Positions 23,033-35,016 of a DNA stretch of 64,000 nt are shown piece by piece (position 1 is the stretch's first letter; every line of letters starts with the position of its first letter). The stretch covers positions 19,294,298 to 19,358,297 of the forward strand of contig OU342817.1 of NCBI GenBank assembly GCA_910591455.2, given 5' to 3'. The notes beneath the pieces are model-generated. The model made no database searches, was not told the DNA's origin, and worked only from the letters and a program-made list of their open reading frames with translations. The translations under genes and the position numbers were made by a program. The DNA is from Pholis gunnellus (taxonomy: Eukaryota; Chordata; Actinopteri; Perciformes; Pholidae).

Positions 23033-24815
23033 GTTTATAGTCAGTTCAAGCAGAAACATTCAGCCTCACACACACAAAAAGAGATGTAAATACGCGTGTG
23101 TTATACATACCCACCCGCTCACACACCTCAGGCAACAGCACTTTGTACTGCCACAGCCTCGGGACTTTCAACTGTGTCCCCTTCCCATTACGGTGCTGGA
23201 GCAGGCAGACAGAGGATGTGACAAGCCGATCGGCTGTGTGCGCTTTCAATGCGCAAGTAAGAGCATATTTGAGAGATGACTACATATGAAAAATGTAGCC
23301 TTCGGCACACCGGAAGGCCTCTTGTTCGGTGAACTCAGCCTCGACATGCGGTGGTATCAGCCGTGCTGGCTTTGGATACAGACACGCATGTGACTTGAAG
23401 CAGAATTTAGCTCGTTAGTTTTGTGACAAAAGCAGCAATTCTTAAATAATGCGATTTCTGCATTGTGTTGTGCAGCTAATTATGTTTTTATGCAAAAGTA
23501 AAGGATAGAAGCCTGTATGTGTTACATGTTCCTATTAAGGTCTCTTTTAGCATTAAAAAAAGTTTTGTTGTTAACAGTAAAAGCCACATTTTAATGTTTA
23601 ATGTTTCACTAATAGCTGTCATGTGCATGTACTTAAAACAGTTATTTAATGGACCTTATTATCCTACTAATAAGGAAGTATGGCAGTCATATCGAGGCTT
23701 GCATGGTGATCCAGAACAAACAAACAAAAACATAATTTCGGACGCATAAAAGTAATTTACGGTAATATTAAGTGAGGCTTGTTATCCACAGGATGTACCT
23801 GTTAAATCATACAAAATAATTTGGGAGAGTTATAATGTTGCTTATAACTCAGATATGCCTATTTAGGGGAACTATTAAGGAAACGTATCGTGCATTTAGG
23901 CAGCAGGGGAGCTGGAGTTTAGGCCCGTCATGGTGATCCAGGGTAAACACACAACAGCGAGCTTGTTTACAGACTGAAATGAGAGGCGGATCTTTCAGGA
24001 TCAAGTGCTCTCGCTGTTCCAGAGGAGGGACGTCCTCGGCATAAACTACCTTTAAGCTCTCAATCAGACACACGGACGCATACGTGCAGACAGTGAATCA
24101 TCTGTTCTGTGTTGTTGAACTGTTTTCAATCCTGCACTCAAATGAAAGCCTGTAGTCGAGCCTTATTAAAACACACTTCTGTTATATTTCGTGTCACGAG
24201 TGATTTATTTTTCCTGAGAAAAAAAAAACAACAACGAAAGAGGCCTGGCGCACCCTGAGTTTCGCAATAGAAGGAAGAGGTTAACCCACGTTGCCTCCCG
24301 ACAATTGGCGCTGCTGTGCGGCTACAGCCTGTCCGTTAGCTCTCCCGAAACCACACGCAGCCCTTTCTCTGTGCTGCAACGGCTCAGCAGGTGCTGGTCC
24401 CGGTGGCAGCATGTAGTTACAGGAAGTGAGTACAACGCAGACGGACGAGGGGATTAGCTAACAATCGTGGTGGTAGGAGGGAGGGGAGGAGAGGAAAGGA
24501 GGGAGGAAGGCATGTGTTTGACTGTAAATCAGACCGTCACAACACGAACCGCAGGCCCATAAGAGTCGTGTTACCCTACCTACAGGAAGATCACACCGCA
24601 AGCACACACACACACACACACACACGCTCTCTGAGTAAGGGTACACTTTCTGATGAAAATACCGGAAATTGATTATATCACGACAGAGATTTGACAATAT
24701 TTTCTGTTCTATTCTGTTCTGCAGTTGCCAAATGTGTGGACAGCACTGTTCTCCTTATCAGCGCAAAACAGCTCAATACTACTTCGCCAGTCACCAGATG
24801 GCCTTCATTAGCGCA

Positions 24816-24855
<40 letters not shown>

Positions 24856-24961
24856 CACACCAACATGCTCACAAACATACATGGCGTCTTCTGCCCTATT
24901 ATTCTTATGTCAGTAAACGTGGCGTGGTATACATCCAAGCCTTTCAGCCGTCTTCCACTCA
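21641..24961. other. intronic DNA with CA tracts, no gene seen
   Basis: Two long CA tracts (22612-22650 and 22766-22842) and shorter ones at 23001-23031, 24603-24624 and 24821-24850. Stretch 21830-22260 repeats ctagctattagca-like words. 23280-24590 is repeat-poor and unique-looking, with no recognisable exon. Confidence 0.5.
22766..22842. repeat. (CA)n microsatellite, 77 bp
   Basis: Pure CA repeat. A second tract of 39 bp lies at 22612-22650. Confidence 0.98.
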
Positions 24962-25049
24962 CTATAATACGGCCATCACCATTAGAATTCACACACACAC
25001 ACTCACACACACACGAGGCGTCCTCTCTATAATAAGGCCATCACCATTA
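24962..25049. repeat. direct repeat of 23 bp flanking a CA tract
   Basis: The words ctataatacggccatcacc (24962-24980) plus atta, and ctataataaggccatcacc (25027-25045) plus atta, agree at 22 of 23 positions and lie 65 bp apart. Between them is an interrupted CA microsatellite. A local duplication, possibly through slippage at the CA tract. Confidence 0.8.
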
Positions 25050-26597
25050 AAGCTGTCATGGCCGGAGTGTTGAGTATTACTGCCGAGAAATTACACCTCA
25101 CTCACCCCGCATGGCACCGCGTGACCCTGCAAACACATGCAAGCGCTCCCTCTGTCACCCCACACACCCAGTGACTCTATGCACATGTACTGTTGACTGC
25201 ATGTGTGTGTTGCCATCCTTGTAGAAGGGGTGAATTATCCCCACCGTGCGTTGGGGGGGGACCATGTCATTTTTAACCGGGAGTCCACGGACCGCCGCTG
25301 TTTGACACACGCATGCACGTTGTATTTAGCTGGGAATGGAGCGATGCGGTCTGAGAGAGGGGAGGTGTGGACCTTAAGACACAGAAAAACGGTAATTTGA
25401 AGTGGAAAAAGGACAGAGGACGGCGGGGGCTGCCACGCCCACCGCCCGGCTGGCAAAACAAGAGAGGAGGGTCTGACAAAGTCAGGAGATTGAGGGGGAA
25501 CAGACAGGGGACGGAGGCGGAGGGGGAGGAGAGAGAAGACGGATAGATTGCAAGATGTTCTGATGCTGCATCTTGTGAAAAGGCGCTACGTTCTGCAATT
25601 TTCACCCACCAATATGTCATTAAAGTGCGAAGAAATGCAATAACTTGGCATCATTTAGAATAAACGGGAGGAACAATGAATTGGTGACCTCTATTTATTC
25701 ATAGTCCTATCAGAGTCTGTCAAGAGGAAATCATTTCCCAGGAGCACAGCTGCTCCCTGTTTTAGTCAGGATTGACGCTTAAGATGTTTTCTTTTCGTTG
25801 AATACTTTTTACTTGTATACCTAAAATCAATAAAGGGAAACCTCCCAGCATGCATTGGGGCATCAGAATCATGAATATAACTCTCATTCTATGTGCCACT
25901 GGCATTATCGTGTTTCACACTGAACTCAACAAAACGTCCACTGTCTCCACACTGCCATTGTTCTTATACACTCAGCCATTAAGAGTGAGCGCGGTTAGAG
26001 CGATGGCGATGCAGATGGTGACGTGTGCAAAACGTGACAGTTTTGTTCACGGCACTTCATTTTTGTTTGAATCGTTTAAGGACTCGTGGCATCGACATTC
26101 GCAAACTGGCATCTTTTCGAGGTCGGGAATTGTGACAGAACGCTGTCTAAATCTCCGTTCGGCTGAAGCAGCTGGCTCTGTGGAGATTTTTGTGCAATCA
26201 TCAAACACGAACCGACACACACAATGTGCCCGGAGTGAGTGCTGACGTATTTATCACATTAGTATTAGCCCTTCTCTCTGTCACCGCAATCCTCACAGCT
26301 GGTGTTGACATGCGGCCCCCCCCCCCCCGCAGCATCCCCGAGGCCTTCTGCATGCGCGTGTCTGTGTGTGTGTGTGTGTGTGTCTGTATGAGTGTGTGAA
26401 ATCTTTTTTTTTTTTTCCTATTCCCTATAGTGATAATTTGCTCTGTGTTACCAAAAATAAAAAATCCCCTCAACAAAACACGACGGGAATGAAGAGCGAC
26501 GTAAAATGAAAGGGGGAGGGAAAAAAAGAAGGAGACGGAGAAAAGGAGGAGAATCAGGAGGATGGCGGGGGTCAGCGAGCGACAAGGGAGAGACAAA
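25050..26597. other. intronic DNA, mostly repeat-poor
   Basis: No microsatellite from 25060 to 26300. GC-rich at 25400-25540. The open frame 25850-26245 (131 codons) is free of low complexity but unrecognised. A C run lies at 26316-26328 and a purine-rich stretch at 26500-26590. Confidence 0.5.
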
Positions 26598-26840
26598 GAT
26601 TGGTGATGCCAGTTTCCATATGACAAGTGGCGACGTTATGAAGATGGACGGGCGGCCGAGATGGAGCGCCTGACCTTTCCCAAAATGCCACATGTCACCG
26701 CGCTTTTATGTCACTCCCCGCAAAACAATATGTCAGGGGCATAAAAAATCATTACGCCCTCCCTGAATTATGCTGTTATGGCACACCGTGTAAAAAAATA
26801 ATCATTAAGATGACATTATTCCACACTTAACTAGGAGGAG
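26598..26840. promoter_or_regulatory. candidate conserved non-coding element
   Basis: Repeat-free island with cgcttttatgtcact (Cdx/posterior-Hox-like TTTTATG), ggggcataaaaaatcattac, ctgaattatgctgtta and aataatcattaagatgacatt. It is unusually rich in ATTA and CATAA words with CpGs nearby. Looks like a distal enhancer. This is inference. Confidence 0.45.
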
Positions 26841-27606
26841 GAGGATGGCGACGGAGGCTCTTGGAATTTACGGTTTGTCGTGATTTCATGAGCAACGTAG
26901 CTGCTGTGCGCCCCCTCGCCGTTTTAGATGTGTCGTTATCACTTTTATGCCTTGAAGTGGGACTTTGGGGGGGGGGGGGGGCTAAAAGAGCAGCGACGAC
27001 TGCACAGAGGTCGTGAGAGGAGATACAACGGAACCGTGCAGCGGTGATCTTATGAATCTATGGCGTGTTTAAAGTGAGCGTCTGAAGCGGGGCGGGGCCC
27101 TTCGAGGGACATCGACTCAACTGGAACGGAAATCGTACAGCTCCATAATATGTCCGTATAGGATGTAGTTTTCGTTCAGGATTCTGGGCGGGAAATGAAA
27201 GTTCAACACCTGCCACAGAGATGATCAAAAATAGATGTCTCATTCTGTGTGACTTCCCATGAAGCATTGGTAAGGAACTACAAGCTGACACATTTCCCAA
27301 AAGATGAAGCTGCTTAAAACCAACCTCCTCTCCACAGGATGAGAGCCGTATTGGGGGCTACCTTGGTACTGGTTTCGAGCTGGTTGTGGTTAAAGGGGTT
27401 CAGACGGAGCCTGCCACATGATGTATCACGTTAGCCCCAGTGGATAGAACGACGTCTTTATGTCCAATTGAACTATTGATCTGAGGGATTGCACGGTGGC
27501 AGACCTTGACATTTCGCCTGGTATTTCAGCTGGAAGATGTTTTAGCTTCAGACATTTGACCTATATAACCCTGAACATGACTGCACACACACCAACACAC
27601 ACTGTT

Positions 27607-27611
<5 letters not shown>

Positions 27612-27691
<80 letters not shown>
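27612..27691. repeat. (CA)n microsatellite, 80 bp
   Basis: Pure CA repeat. Confidence 0.98.
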
Positions 27692-27693
<2 letters not shown>

Positions 27694-27876
27694 TCCCACC
27701 CTATCGGCGTGTGTGCATGTCGTCAGTTCTAATAGCGCCTGACATCAGCAGAATCGAGTTTGGAGTCAATGTGGATGTCCTCCATAAGCCAATCATCCAA
27801 TCAGCGCTCTCCTGACTATGTGGGTCAAAGGGCAGGGTGATGTCATACTGCCTGACAACATGACAAAATAAAGAGC

Positions 27877-27890
27877 AAGAGAGAGGGCGA

Positions 27891-27943
<53 letters not shown>

Positions 27944-27955
27944 CGAGAGAGAGAT
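27877..27955. repeat. (GA)n microsatellite
   Basis: GA repeat with GGGC/GGGA interruptions at both ends and a pure centre at about 27892-27938. Confidence 0.97.
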
Positions 27956-28223
27956 TGTTTCTCATAGGTTTGGGGTGCTACCGTGACACAGTGGCCGACT
28001 GAACACACACACACACACATTAAGGACTCCTCTACGCTTCTCCAAATCTTGGCAGCCAACAATAAAGCACTCAGTGAAACATTTATGACTTTCATAAACA
28101 AGAGCCAGTGATTAATGTTAGCCCTCTTCTTTGGGATTTCTAATAAAGTATGACACATTTACACCCTCGGTCAACCCAGCCAAAGCCCTATTAAACATGT
28201 CTGAGAGGATAGATGGCCGTGCC

Positions 28224-28242
28224 GCACACACACACTCGCACA

Positions 28243-28279
<37 letters not shown>

Positions 28280-28300
28280 GCACACAAACACACACACACT
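28224..28300. repeat. compound CA repeat with duplicated higher-order unit
   Basis: The phrase cacactcgcacacaaacaca occurs twice (about 28231 and 28273), so the tract is a CA repeat in which an interrupted unit has itself been duplicated. Confidence 0.9.
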
Positions 28301-28700
28301 TGCAGGAGAGAATCAAAATGAACCGAACAATGCCTCCCTCATGTTTTTCCGTTCAAGTCATAACCATCAATGCACCCTCATGTCCAATTTGCCATGTAAG
28401 GCGTCTCCGACTGGCAGTGAATCCCGTCACTTTCCTCGTATCACTGATGGTTCTGAGATCGCTTCCCCTCTTCTGCTTGTCTCTTAGTCTCGTTTAACAG
28501 CTGGACTGCGCAGCGGGGCTTGTAAAACTTTTGATATATTGCCACGATAATCGGGGGGCATCAACAACAAAACTCTTCTGGCTGAAGAGCCCGATGTCTT
28601 TATCAGCCTGTTTCCTTGGTGAAAACGGCCGCGCTTTCCCTCTTCAGAAAGAAGCTTGTTATTTTTCCAGACTTTGCACCCCTGTGATATTAAAACGACG

Positions 28701-28718
28701 TGTTGCATTAGTGCAACA
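28701..28718. repeat. perfect short hairpin, 7-bp arms
   Basis: tgttgca / ttag / tgcaaca: arms 28701-28707 and 28712-28718, loop of four. It stands two bases from a much longer perfect hairpin. Confidence 0.85.
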
Positions 28719-28720
28719 AA

Positions 28721-28760
28721 GGAAAATTGAAGTCGTATTGTTATACGACTTCAATTTTCC
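28721..28760. repeat. perfect hairpin, 18-bp arms with 4-base loop
   Basis: ggaaaattgaagtcgtat (28721-28738), loop tgtt, then its exact reverse complement (28743-28760). Eighteen matched pairs with a tetraloop are far beyond chance in 64 kb. Origin unknown: recent fold-back template switch, a tiny inverted-repeat element, or a structured RNA. Confidence 0.95.
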
Positions 28761-29312
28761 CTTGAAAGTAGCTTTACATACTGCACGACCTTTAACTTCG
28801 AACACGTCAGAGCAAAAGTTTGAGCAAGGATATAAGAAAACAGCGGAAAAAGTGAATAAAAAGAAGTGAGAAACACTTTTTCTCTTCCCTCAATTTCTTG
28901 TATGCCGCTTTGATGTTAGAAATCGCAGTTCTGGCCGAATAGTAGACCTTACCTCAGAAAACTGAGATAAATACTGTAGGTGTAGCTTTAATAGAGCGAG
29001 GAAGGAAGGGAAGGTTTAAAGGGAAGGAAAAGAAAGGACAAATTTCTAATTTCGACCTGTTCTGATTGCTGTTTTCACAGTGTCTTTGACGTTCATATTA
29101 AATGTCCATTTAAGTTCAGACCATTCAATTCAACAGGAACTTTGTCTACATATTTAGCTCGGCTGTAAACAGCGTTTGAGTCATGTTCAGATTCAAAAGG
29201 TCAAAACATACCAGGCTGTCTAAGCATGGAAAACTCAAAATGTAATCTTCTTTTTTGGACTACTCCTGTTGCTAAGTCTCCCTGTGTCCTTGGGGATATT
29301 TGGATGCTAGTA

Positions 29313-29347
<35 letters not shown>

Positions 29348-30060
29348 TAATAAACCATGCCATGACTCCATCTCTCCATTATACTGTCATCATCTAAAAG
29401 TAGAGAGACATTAAAGTGGGAATGAGGACATTTTAAAAAGGGAAAAAAAACATTAGGGCCAATACCACAGTTCAGAGTGCCACACAAACTCGCTTTCACC
29501 TTTAGCCTCCACCCCACTTACACCAGACACACTGGGTGCTGCAGATGTAATCATTTTACCAGTTTAACGGTTTTCTGTTATTTCATTCACCCACCTCGAG
29601 GTCATTACCAGACGCTGACGATTATGGCAAACAATCACATAAACCAACTGACATGATTATATTTCATTTTTTGCTGTGCAATCAGTATGAATATTCCTGT
29701 TTTTTTCTTTTGATTAGAAGTGTTATTCACTTTAATTTTGGCCGTTCTGGTTATTTGATTGGTCCAATATTTGTGAGGGTGGGCACTAAGAATATACTCT
29801 TTAATTCCAACGGCCCTTCAGGCAGTTAACCAGCTCGGGGGCTGACATTGTTCGCAATTGGCTTTGTCACGTTTTTGATTTGAGCACTTCCAAGGACTCC
29901 TCACATTAGTTACTCCTCATGTTTAGTCCCTCTATGTTAGAGGACTACCTGTCGCTGTTAGTCTTCACAGTCTGGTCATTTTCCACCAACACAATTGGAC
30001 CCCACAGCCACCTAATGCTAGCCGGACCCTCCTGATGACTCAGCAGGCGAATGAAGAGTA

Positions 30061-30127
30061 GGCTAACGTTACCGAGGCTAACGTTACCTAGGCTAACGTT
30101 ACCTAGGCTAACGTTACCTAGGCTAAC
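30061..30127. repeat. 15-bp minisatellite, 4.5 units
   Basis: Units ggctaacgttaccta at 30061, 30076, 30091, 30106 and a partial unit at 30121. Only one base differs (accga in the first). Each unit holds the palindrome TAACGTTA. High identity points to recent expansion. Confidence 0.95.
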
Positions 30128-31540
30128 TGGCTTCTGCTTTCTGAGTGGAGGCTGGATAGCCAGTTGCTAGCTCCCAGTTTTGAAAGACAAACTTTACAGC
30201 ATGGTGCGCCCTCCAAAATGTTATAAAAGGGACCAATGTGCTAAACGGTTAACGGTATAAAAACGCTTAGATGCAGAAACTTTTCTTTACTCTTTTGAAA
30301 AAAACACACACTAATAGCACTCATAACAGTCTTTATTTTCTCACGGAAAAGTGAGTTTGACTGTAAATGCATGCCAGTGTCTAAAAGGTGTCGTCGGCGT
30401 TAACCTCCACTACATCCCTGATTCTTGGCATTTCTCCTCCGATCACAGCACCTACTTTCCCACCACGTCTAGCCCTCTCCGCCCTAGTCCCACCCGCTGT
30501 AACCATAGCAGCATTTTCCCTCAGACTTTACCAGGAATCCCATCGCCCTCCGTCCCTACAGTGCAGCCCCCCGAGCCACCCATTGTTTTATTGCCCAGTG
30601 TTGTTCTCTGAAAGACTGGAATTCACCGCTTCATGGGGTAAAATCAAACCAGATATGTGGGGTGAAAGGGGGGAGAGAAGGAGGGGGAAAGACTTGTAGT
30701 GCTACAGGTCCTCTGGTTTTTGGAGCTGTTACACTCGATTATAGATATTGTTGATTAGCATTGTACACGTTTTCAAACCACAAGATTTATCACCCAGTGA
30801 TTGTTTGAATGCATAAAGAGCTGCTTGTTAGAGATGTTGTGCGTCGCACAATTGTTCCTCATAGGTGCCTATAAAGTTATTAACCAGAACTGAAAGAGCA
30901 TGAGTGCAGGAGGCAAGAAGGGGATAGAGGAAGGAGGCAAGGGAGGGTGTTGTGTGCTTGAAGAGAGGGGAGGGTTTTAAGAGTGCGAGCATGCCTGGCT
31001 CCCTGCTGGGCCTCCATTCATTGAAGCTGTTCTTTTACAAGGGACCCTGCCTGGCAGAGAGGGGCAAACCTGCCAGGGTAGAAAGAAAGGGGTGGGCAAG
31101 TCCAGTCAAGGATGCAACTGTTGCTATGTGGGGGGAGGGAGGGTCTCCCTCAGTTCAATTTGGTTCGAGTCAAAGTTAAGCGCTCGGTACTGCCAAAGCC
31201 TCTAAATATAATTGAATTTAGATCATAAAAACAAATAACTAGTGTGTAACAATAAACATGTGTTCCCGATGTTACTGTATCTCCAGGCTGTATGTGTGTG
31301 GGTGGCTCTTGTTGTGATGGTGCGAACCATGAGGGAAGTGAGGGTGGTGTTAGTGGTGGTGGTAGAGGGGGGGGGGACTCTTATTGTGAAATCCCGGTGG
31401 AGGGTAATTGGAATTCAATAGGAGTTAGATCATGGCTGCTGCCTTAGCTCCTTTGAGGGAAAAGCTATGGGGGATTAGCAGTCGTTAGCCCATAGTGATG
31501 TGAAGTGGAAAGGAACAGCTGGCTCTCAGCTAGCCACATG

Positions 31541-31542
<2 letters not shown>

Positions 31543-31591
<49 letters not shown>
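31543..31591. repeat. (TG)n microsatellite, 49 bp
   Basis: Pure GT repeat. Confidence 0.98.
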
Positions 31592-31592
<1 letters not shown>

Positions 31593-33109
31593 CGCATGAT
31601 TTTCATGAGTAAATGTAAGAAAAGAGATAGTAAGCGAGAGGTTTTTAGTCTGTCTCCTCCTTTCTCCATCTCTGTGTGTGTGTATGTCCCAGTATCGGAG
31701 GTGTAGCACTTAAATTAGTTGCCTCACCACAAAAGGATATATGTAGTAGTTCTACCATAATGACTTGTGTCTGTACTTGGCACAGCTCATCGCCTTTTTA
31801 AATTTGCCATTCTATTCTACGCAATTCTACATCCTTTGAATCCTCGTTGCCGCCTACATAATAGAAGTTTTCGGGGCTGTGGGAAGTCTGCTAAACTGTC
31901 AGTCCCGCGGTGTTTTACAAGCTCTGAACACTTTGTTATTTTATATAAAAAGCAGGCAGGCAGGTTTGCTGAATACTTTTGCCATGTTACGTGGGGAAAT
32001 GATGGAGGGATAGAGGGGAGGCCGGGAAAAAAAAGAGCAGGATAAAGAGAGGTGGAGTAAACGGGCCTATTAGACGACTAGCCCGAGGATCGGGCACGTG
32101 GCTCCACGCTGCAGCAGAGCAGCGACCAACTGGCGTAATAATGCGATGCGAATGCTGGAGCATGGCCCTGGACCTTTGATGCTTTTGTATGTGTCCCTGG
32201 GTAAGACAATACTGTAAGCTTCTTTTGATTTTTGCAAACACCGGAGTTTACACAGTTACTACAACTTGCGTCCTGCAGAACTTATATCTATGCCGACGAC
32301 GTTTCATTATTTGTTTCACTGTTGATGCTCATGCAATTCCAACATTTCCAACACCATTCAAACAGCCAGTGTTGGCGTTATAGTTCACCTAGGGTAAAGC
32401 AGCGAGGCAAAACTTTACATGTGTAACTACCAGATACGTGCATCGAAGTATTCCTTTAGCCCATACTAAATAAGTAAATGTTAAATGGGGGCTGTTGCAG
32501 AAAATAGCGGGAATGTCAGCAATACGTTTTATTGTTTATCTAATAATGACGCAGATGGGTTTACGTTGGAGTACATTGAAAGCCGGGTGCATCGTTCGCT
32601 ACAGCGTGCCTCGTGCATTGTTATCAAGACGCCGATGGGCGGTGACCGAGCACCGGTATTTCACGAGTTGGGTTGACCAAGTTGCTTGCTTGAGATTCAA
32701 AATCAGCCCCGACAGAGTGATGGAAAAAAGCAGCACACCTTCCACAGAAAGCTTTCCAGATGATAGGCACGGCCTCGTGAGAGACCTCAATTCAAAGGCT
32801 GTATGGGATGTATGAGACCTTTGTCTCACCCCTTCTTGGGTCAAAACGACAAGACCCACTCCTCTCATCAATGTCATGTTCTCTCTCTTCCCCTTCTCTC
32901 CCCCTCTCTCTCTCTCTTTCTCCCATCTCTCTATCCAGCCAGGTCAGGCTATTAAATGGCAGAATATATTATAGAGAAGAGGGGGGCTAATAGATTGGAA
33001 TATTATAACCATACAATAATTTCATGAAAAAGTCAAGGAGGGATCATCGCTCTTATTAACTCCAAGAGAAATTGAGGCTGAAAAATGTTCAAATAGAAAA
33101 TGTTAATGC

Positions 33110-33265
33110 CAGGCTATACTACATGTAATTGTGCCTGCGCCATTCCCTGGGCTGGCCCCATTCATGCCACTTTATTAGTGGTAATTGAGGATATGAATTA
33201 TAAATGGGGGGTGATTTCTCTCCTCCTTCTCATTGAAAGTGAAGCGTAATGACCACTGCCATTGT
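33110..33265. promoter_or_regulatory. candidate conserved non-coding element
   Basis: Repeat-free block: ctgggctggccccattcatg, ccactttattagtggtaatt, gatatgaattataaatgggg, gaagcgtaatgaccactgcc. Contains several ATTA cores and an inverted ccact/agtgg pair around TTATT. Followed at once by pyrimidine-rich DNA. Confidence 0.4.
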
Positions 33266-33975
33266 TTAACCTTCATAATCGTGTGTTCTCATTTCTTTCC
33301 CTTCCCCTTTTCCTTTTAACTTCGAAACCACTCTCGTCCTTTTCTTTTATTCTCGCCTTCCACTTTTACATTCCTGTCACTCCCCATTCTCTCCGCTCCT
33401 CGTCTTCCACACTTGTACTTTACTCTCTCTTTTTTGTTATCCTGTTAACTTCTCAACTACTCCTGAATATTTTATTCCTTTCCTTTCGTCTCCACTGCTC
33501 GTCTCCTTCATTCCTAACCTTTTATTTCCCTAAGACCGCTGCGGTCTGCTGGAATTAAAACTATAGGAGTGTACGGTATGTAAGACACACACATACATGG
33601 ATGCAAACACACATAATTACACACCCACACACTCAGATGAGGCGGGTTGGCGGTGCTTTTATTTTATTTTTTTTACCTTGCTGTAATTGCATAATAAGCC
33701 CCACCAGTGAAGTGAATGCCCCAGGCGAGGGATCTAGCAAAGGGGGGTCGGAAGAGGAGGAGGAGGGGTGGGGTGGGGTGGGGGGGGGGGGGTTCTTGGC
33801 ATCGTTTCTGAGAAGTTGACTTTTTTATTTAGGCTTTTTAAAGATCAGCAGCTCCACACCTACCATCCAACAAAGTCCATTAGCCCCAGCCTCTCACCCA
33901 CGACCAGTCTGCTTTTTATTTACAACATCAAACGTTTCACTTCATTAAATTACCTTTTCTTTCCCCTCCCCTCCC

Positions 33976-34010
<35 letters not shown>

Positions 34011-34079
34011 TCTCTCATAGCTCTCTTAGTTGCATTTAGTTGAAACATGTTTTCCGAAACAAAAGGACGAGGGGTGATG
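33266..34079. other. pyrimidine-rich intron, no gene seen
   Basis: CT/CTT-rich 33285-33540, short CA words at 33585-33630, G-rich 33745-33793 and (CT)n at 33978-34008. Open frames here are translations of these skewed tracts. Confidence 0.55.
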
Positions 34080-34260
34080 TGGGGGGGGGCAGCCCTCCCG
34101 ATGCAGTCTGCAGTGGTTTTATAGCGGGGAATAATGGGCAATTGGGAGAAGGTATTTAATAGGAAGCCGACATTGCGCTGTAATGCAACTGTTGTTAAAA
34201 GGGAGACTCATTGAGCCGCTGTCTCTGAAACGTGGAGGGCTGCTGTTCGCCGTTTTTTCC
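34080..34260. promoter_or_regulatory. candidate conserved non-coding element
   Basis: Repeat-free after a G run: gatgcagtctgcagtgg, tttatagcggggaataatgg, gtatttaataggaagccg, gcgctgtaatgcaactg and gagactcattgagccgc. Low confidence, texture only. Confidence 0.3.
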
Positions 34261-34639
34261 CTTTTGAAGTCATCAACTGCCTTTTAAGTGGCGATGACTG
34301 CATGAGTCTGTTCTTAAGACACTTGAGTGTGTGTGTGTGTGTGTCCTGAGCTGTGATGTCAACTTCTGCAGAAATGGGACTGCTGGTAGAACACAGTGTA
34401 ACCATTGCCTGGCAGAATGTAGGTAGTATGAAGCAGGTGGAGATCTTTGGGTAAAAAATGTCACAACGTCATCAAGCAACAGAAACTTCAGTAAGATGGC
34501 TTTCTCTTCTTCTGTTAGAATTGACTGTAGTGTTAGCGGTCTCCTTCAGAAGTTTTCCCCATACTGCCTATACAAATACAATCATTTCATACCATTTTAA
34601 GTGTTCCTTTTTACACAATTACTTGTTGTTTACTCAATG

Positions 34640-34955
34640 TGGCTCCAATCTCCCATCAGATATGCAAGACACTGTGTGTGAAATCCCTCTGAAACCCAAA
34701 TCTTTCCCTCTGATTTTTTTTTCCTCCCTCCTCCCCAGCATTGATTGAGAGTTTGATTTGATCTAGGTCCCTCATGTACTGCCACATCTGCAGCTTGTAC
34801 CGCTGTGTGAAGCGGGCGTCAGCTGTGTGAGCATATAAATGAAACCAGAGAAGAGTGAAAGCTAAACATTCTCCCAGATCAATATTCCAATATCTAACAT
34901 CAGGGAACTCCAATAAGTACAACGCCAGGGACACTTCAATGGCAACATCAAGGCA
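34640..34955. other. repeat-free block with an open minus-strand frame
   Basis: The minus strand is open for about 85 codons without low complexity (34740-34995), including LEFPDVRYWNIDLGECLAF and YKLQMWQYMRDLDQIKL. I do not recognise a family. No clear acceptor or donor borders it on that strand. The plus strand has an acceptor-like pyrimidine run ending in ccccag at 34739, but its frames are closed. It may be conserved non-coding DNA rather than an exon. Confidence 0.3.
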
Positions 34956-34964
34956 GCACACACA

Positions 34965-35014
<50 letters not shown>
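34956..35014. repeat. (CA)n microsatellite, 59 bp
   Basis: CA repeat with one GA interruption. Confidence 0.98.

Positions 35015-35016
<2 letters not shown>

Larger units (their letters stand above)
26841..28700. other. intronic DNA, no gene seen
   Basis: A 15-base G run at 26967-26981, unique DNA at 26990-27590, long CA, GA and CA tracts (listed), then unique DNA 28310-28700. The minus-strand frame 27058-27300 (80 codons) is not recognised. Confidence 0.5.
28761..33109. other. intronic DNA, largely repeat-poor, no exon seen
   Basis: TG tracts at 29315-29345 and 31543-31590, a G run near 31370-31376, the 15-bp minisatellite at 30061, CT-rich DNA at 32880-32935. The chance reading YADDVSLF near 32289 looks like a reverse transcriptase motif but nothing around it supports one. 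Confidence 0.5.

Noticed and set aside
28721..28760. microRNA precursor
   Set aside because: An 18-bp stem with a four-base loop is too short for normal processing, and there is no lower stem.
32289..32312. YADDVSLF peptide resembling a reverse transcriptase catalytic box
   Set aside because: The flanking text has none of the other reverse transcriptase blocks and the frame is only 64 codons.
34725..34739. Plus-strand splice acceptor-like pyrimidine run ending in ccccag
   Set aside because: No open frame or donor follows on the plus strand, and such runs are frequent in this pyrimidine-rich intron.
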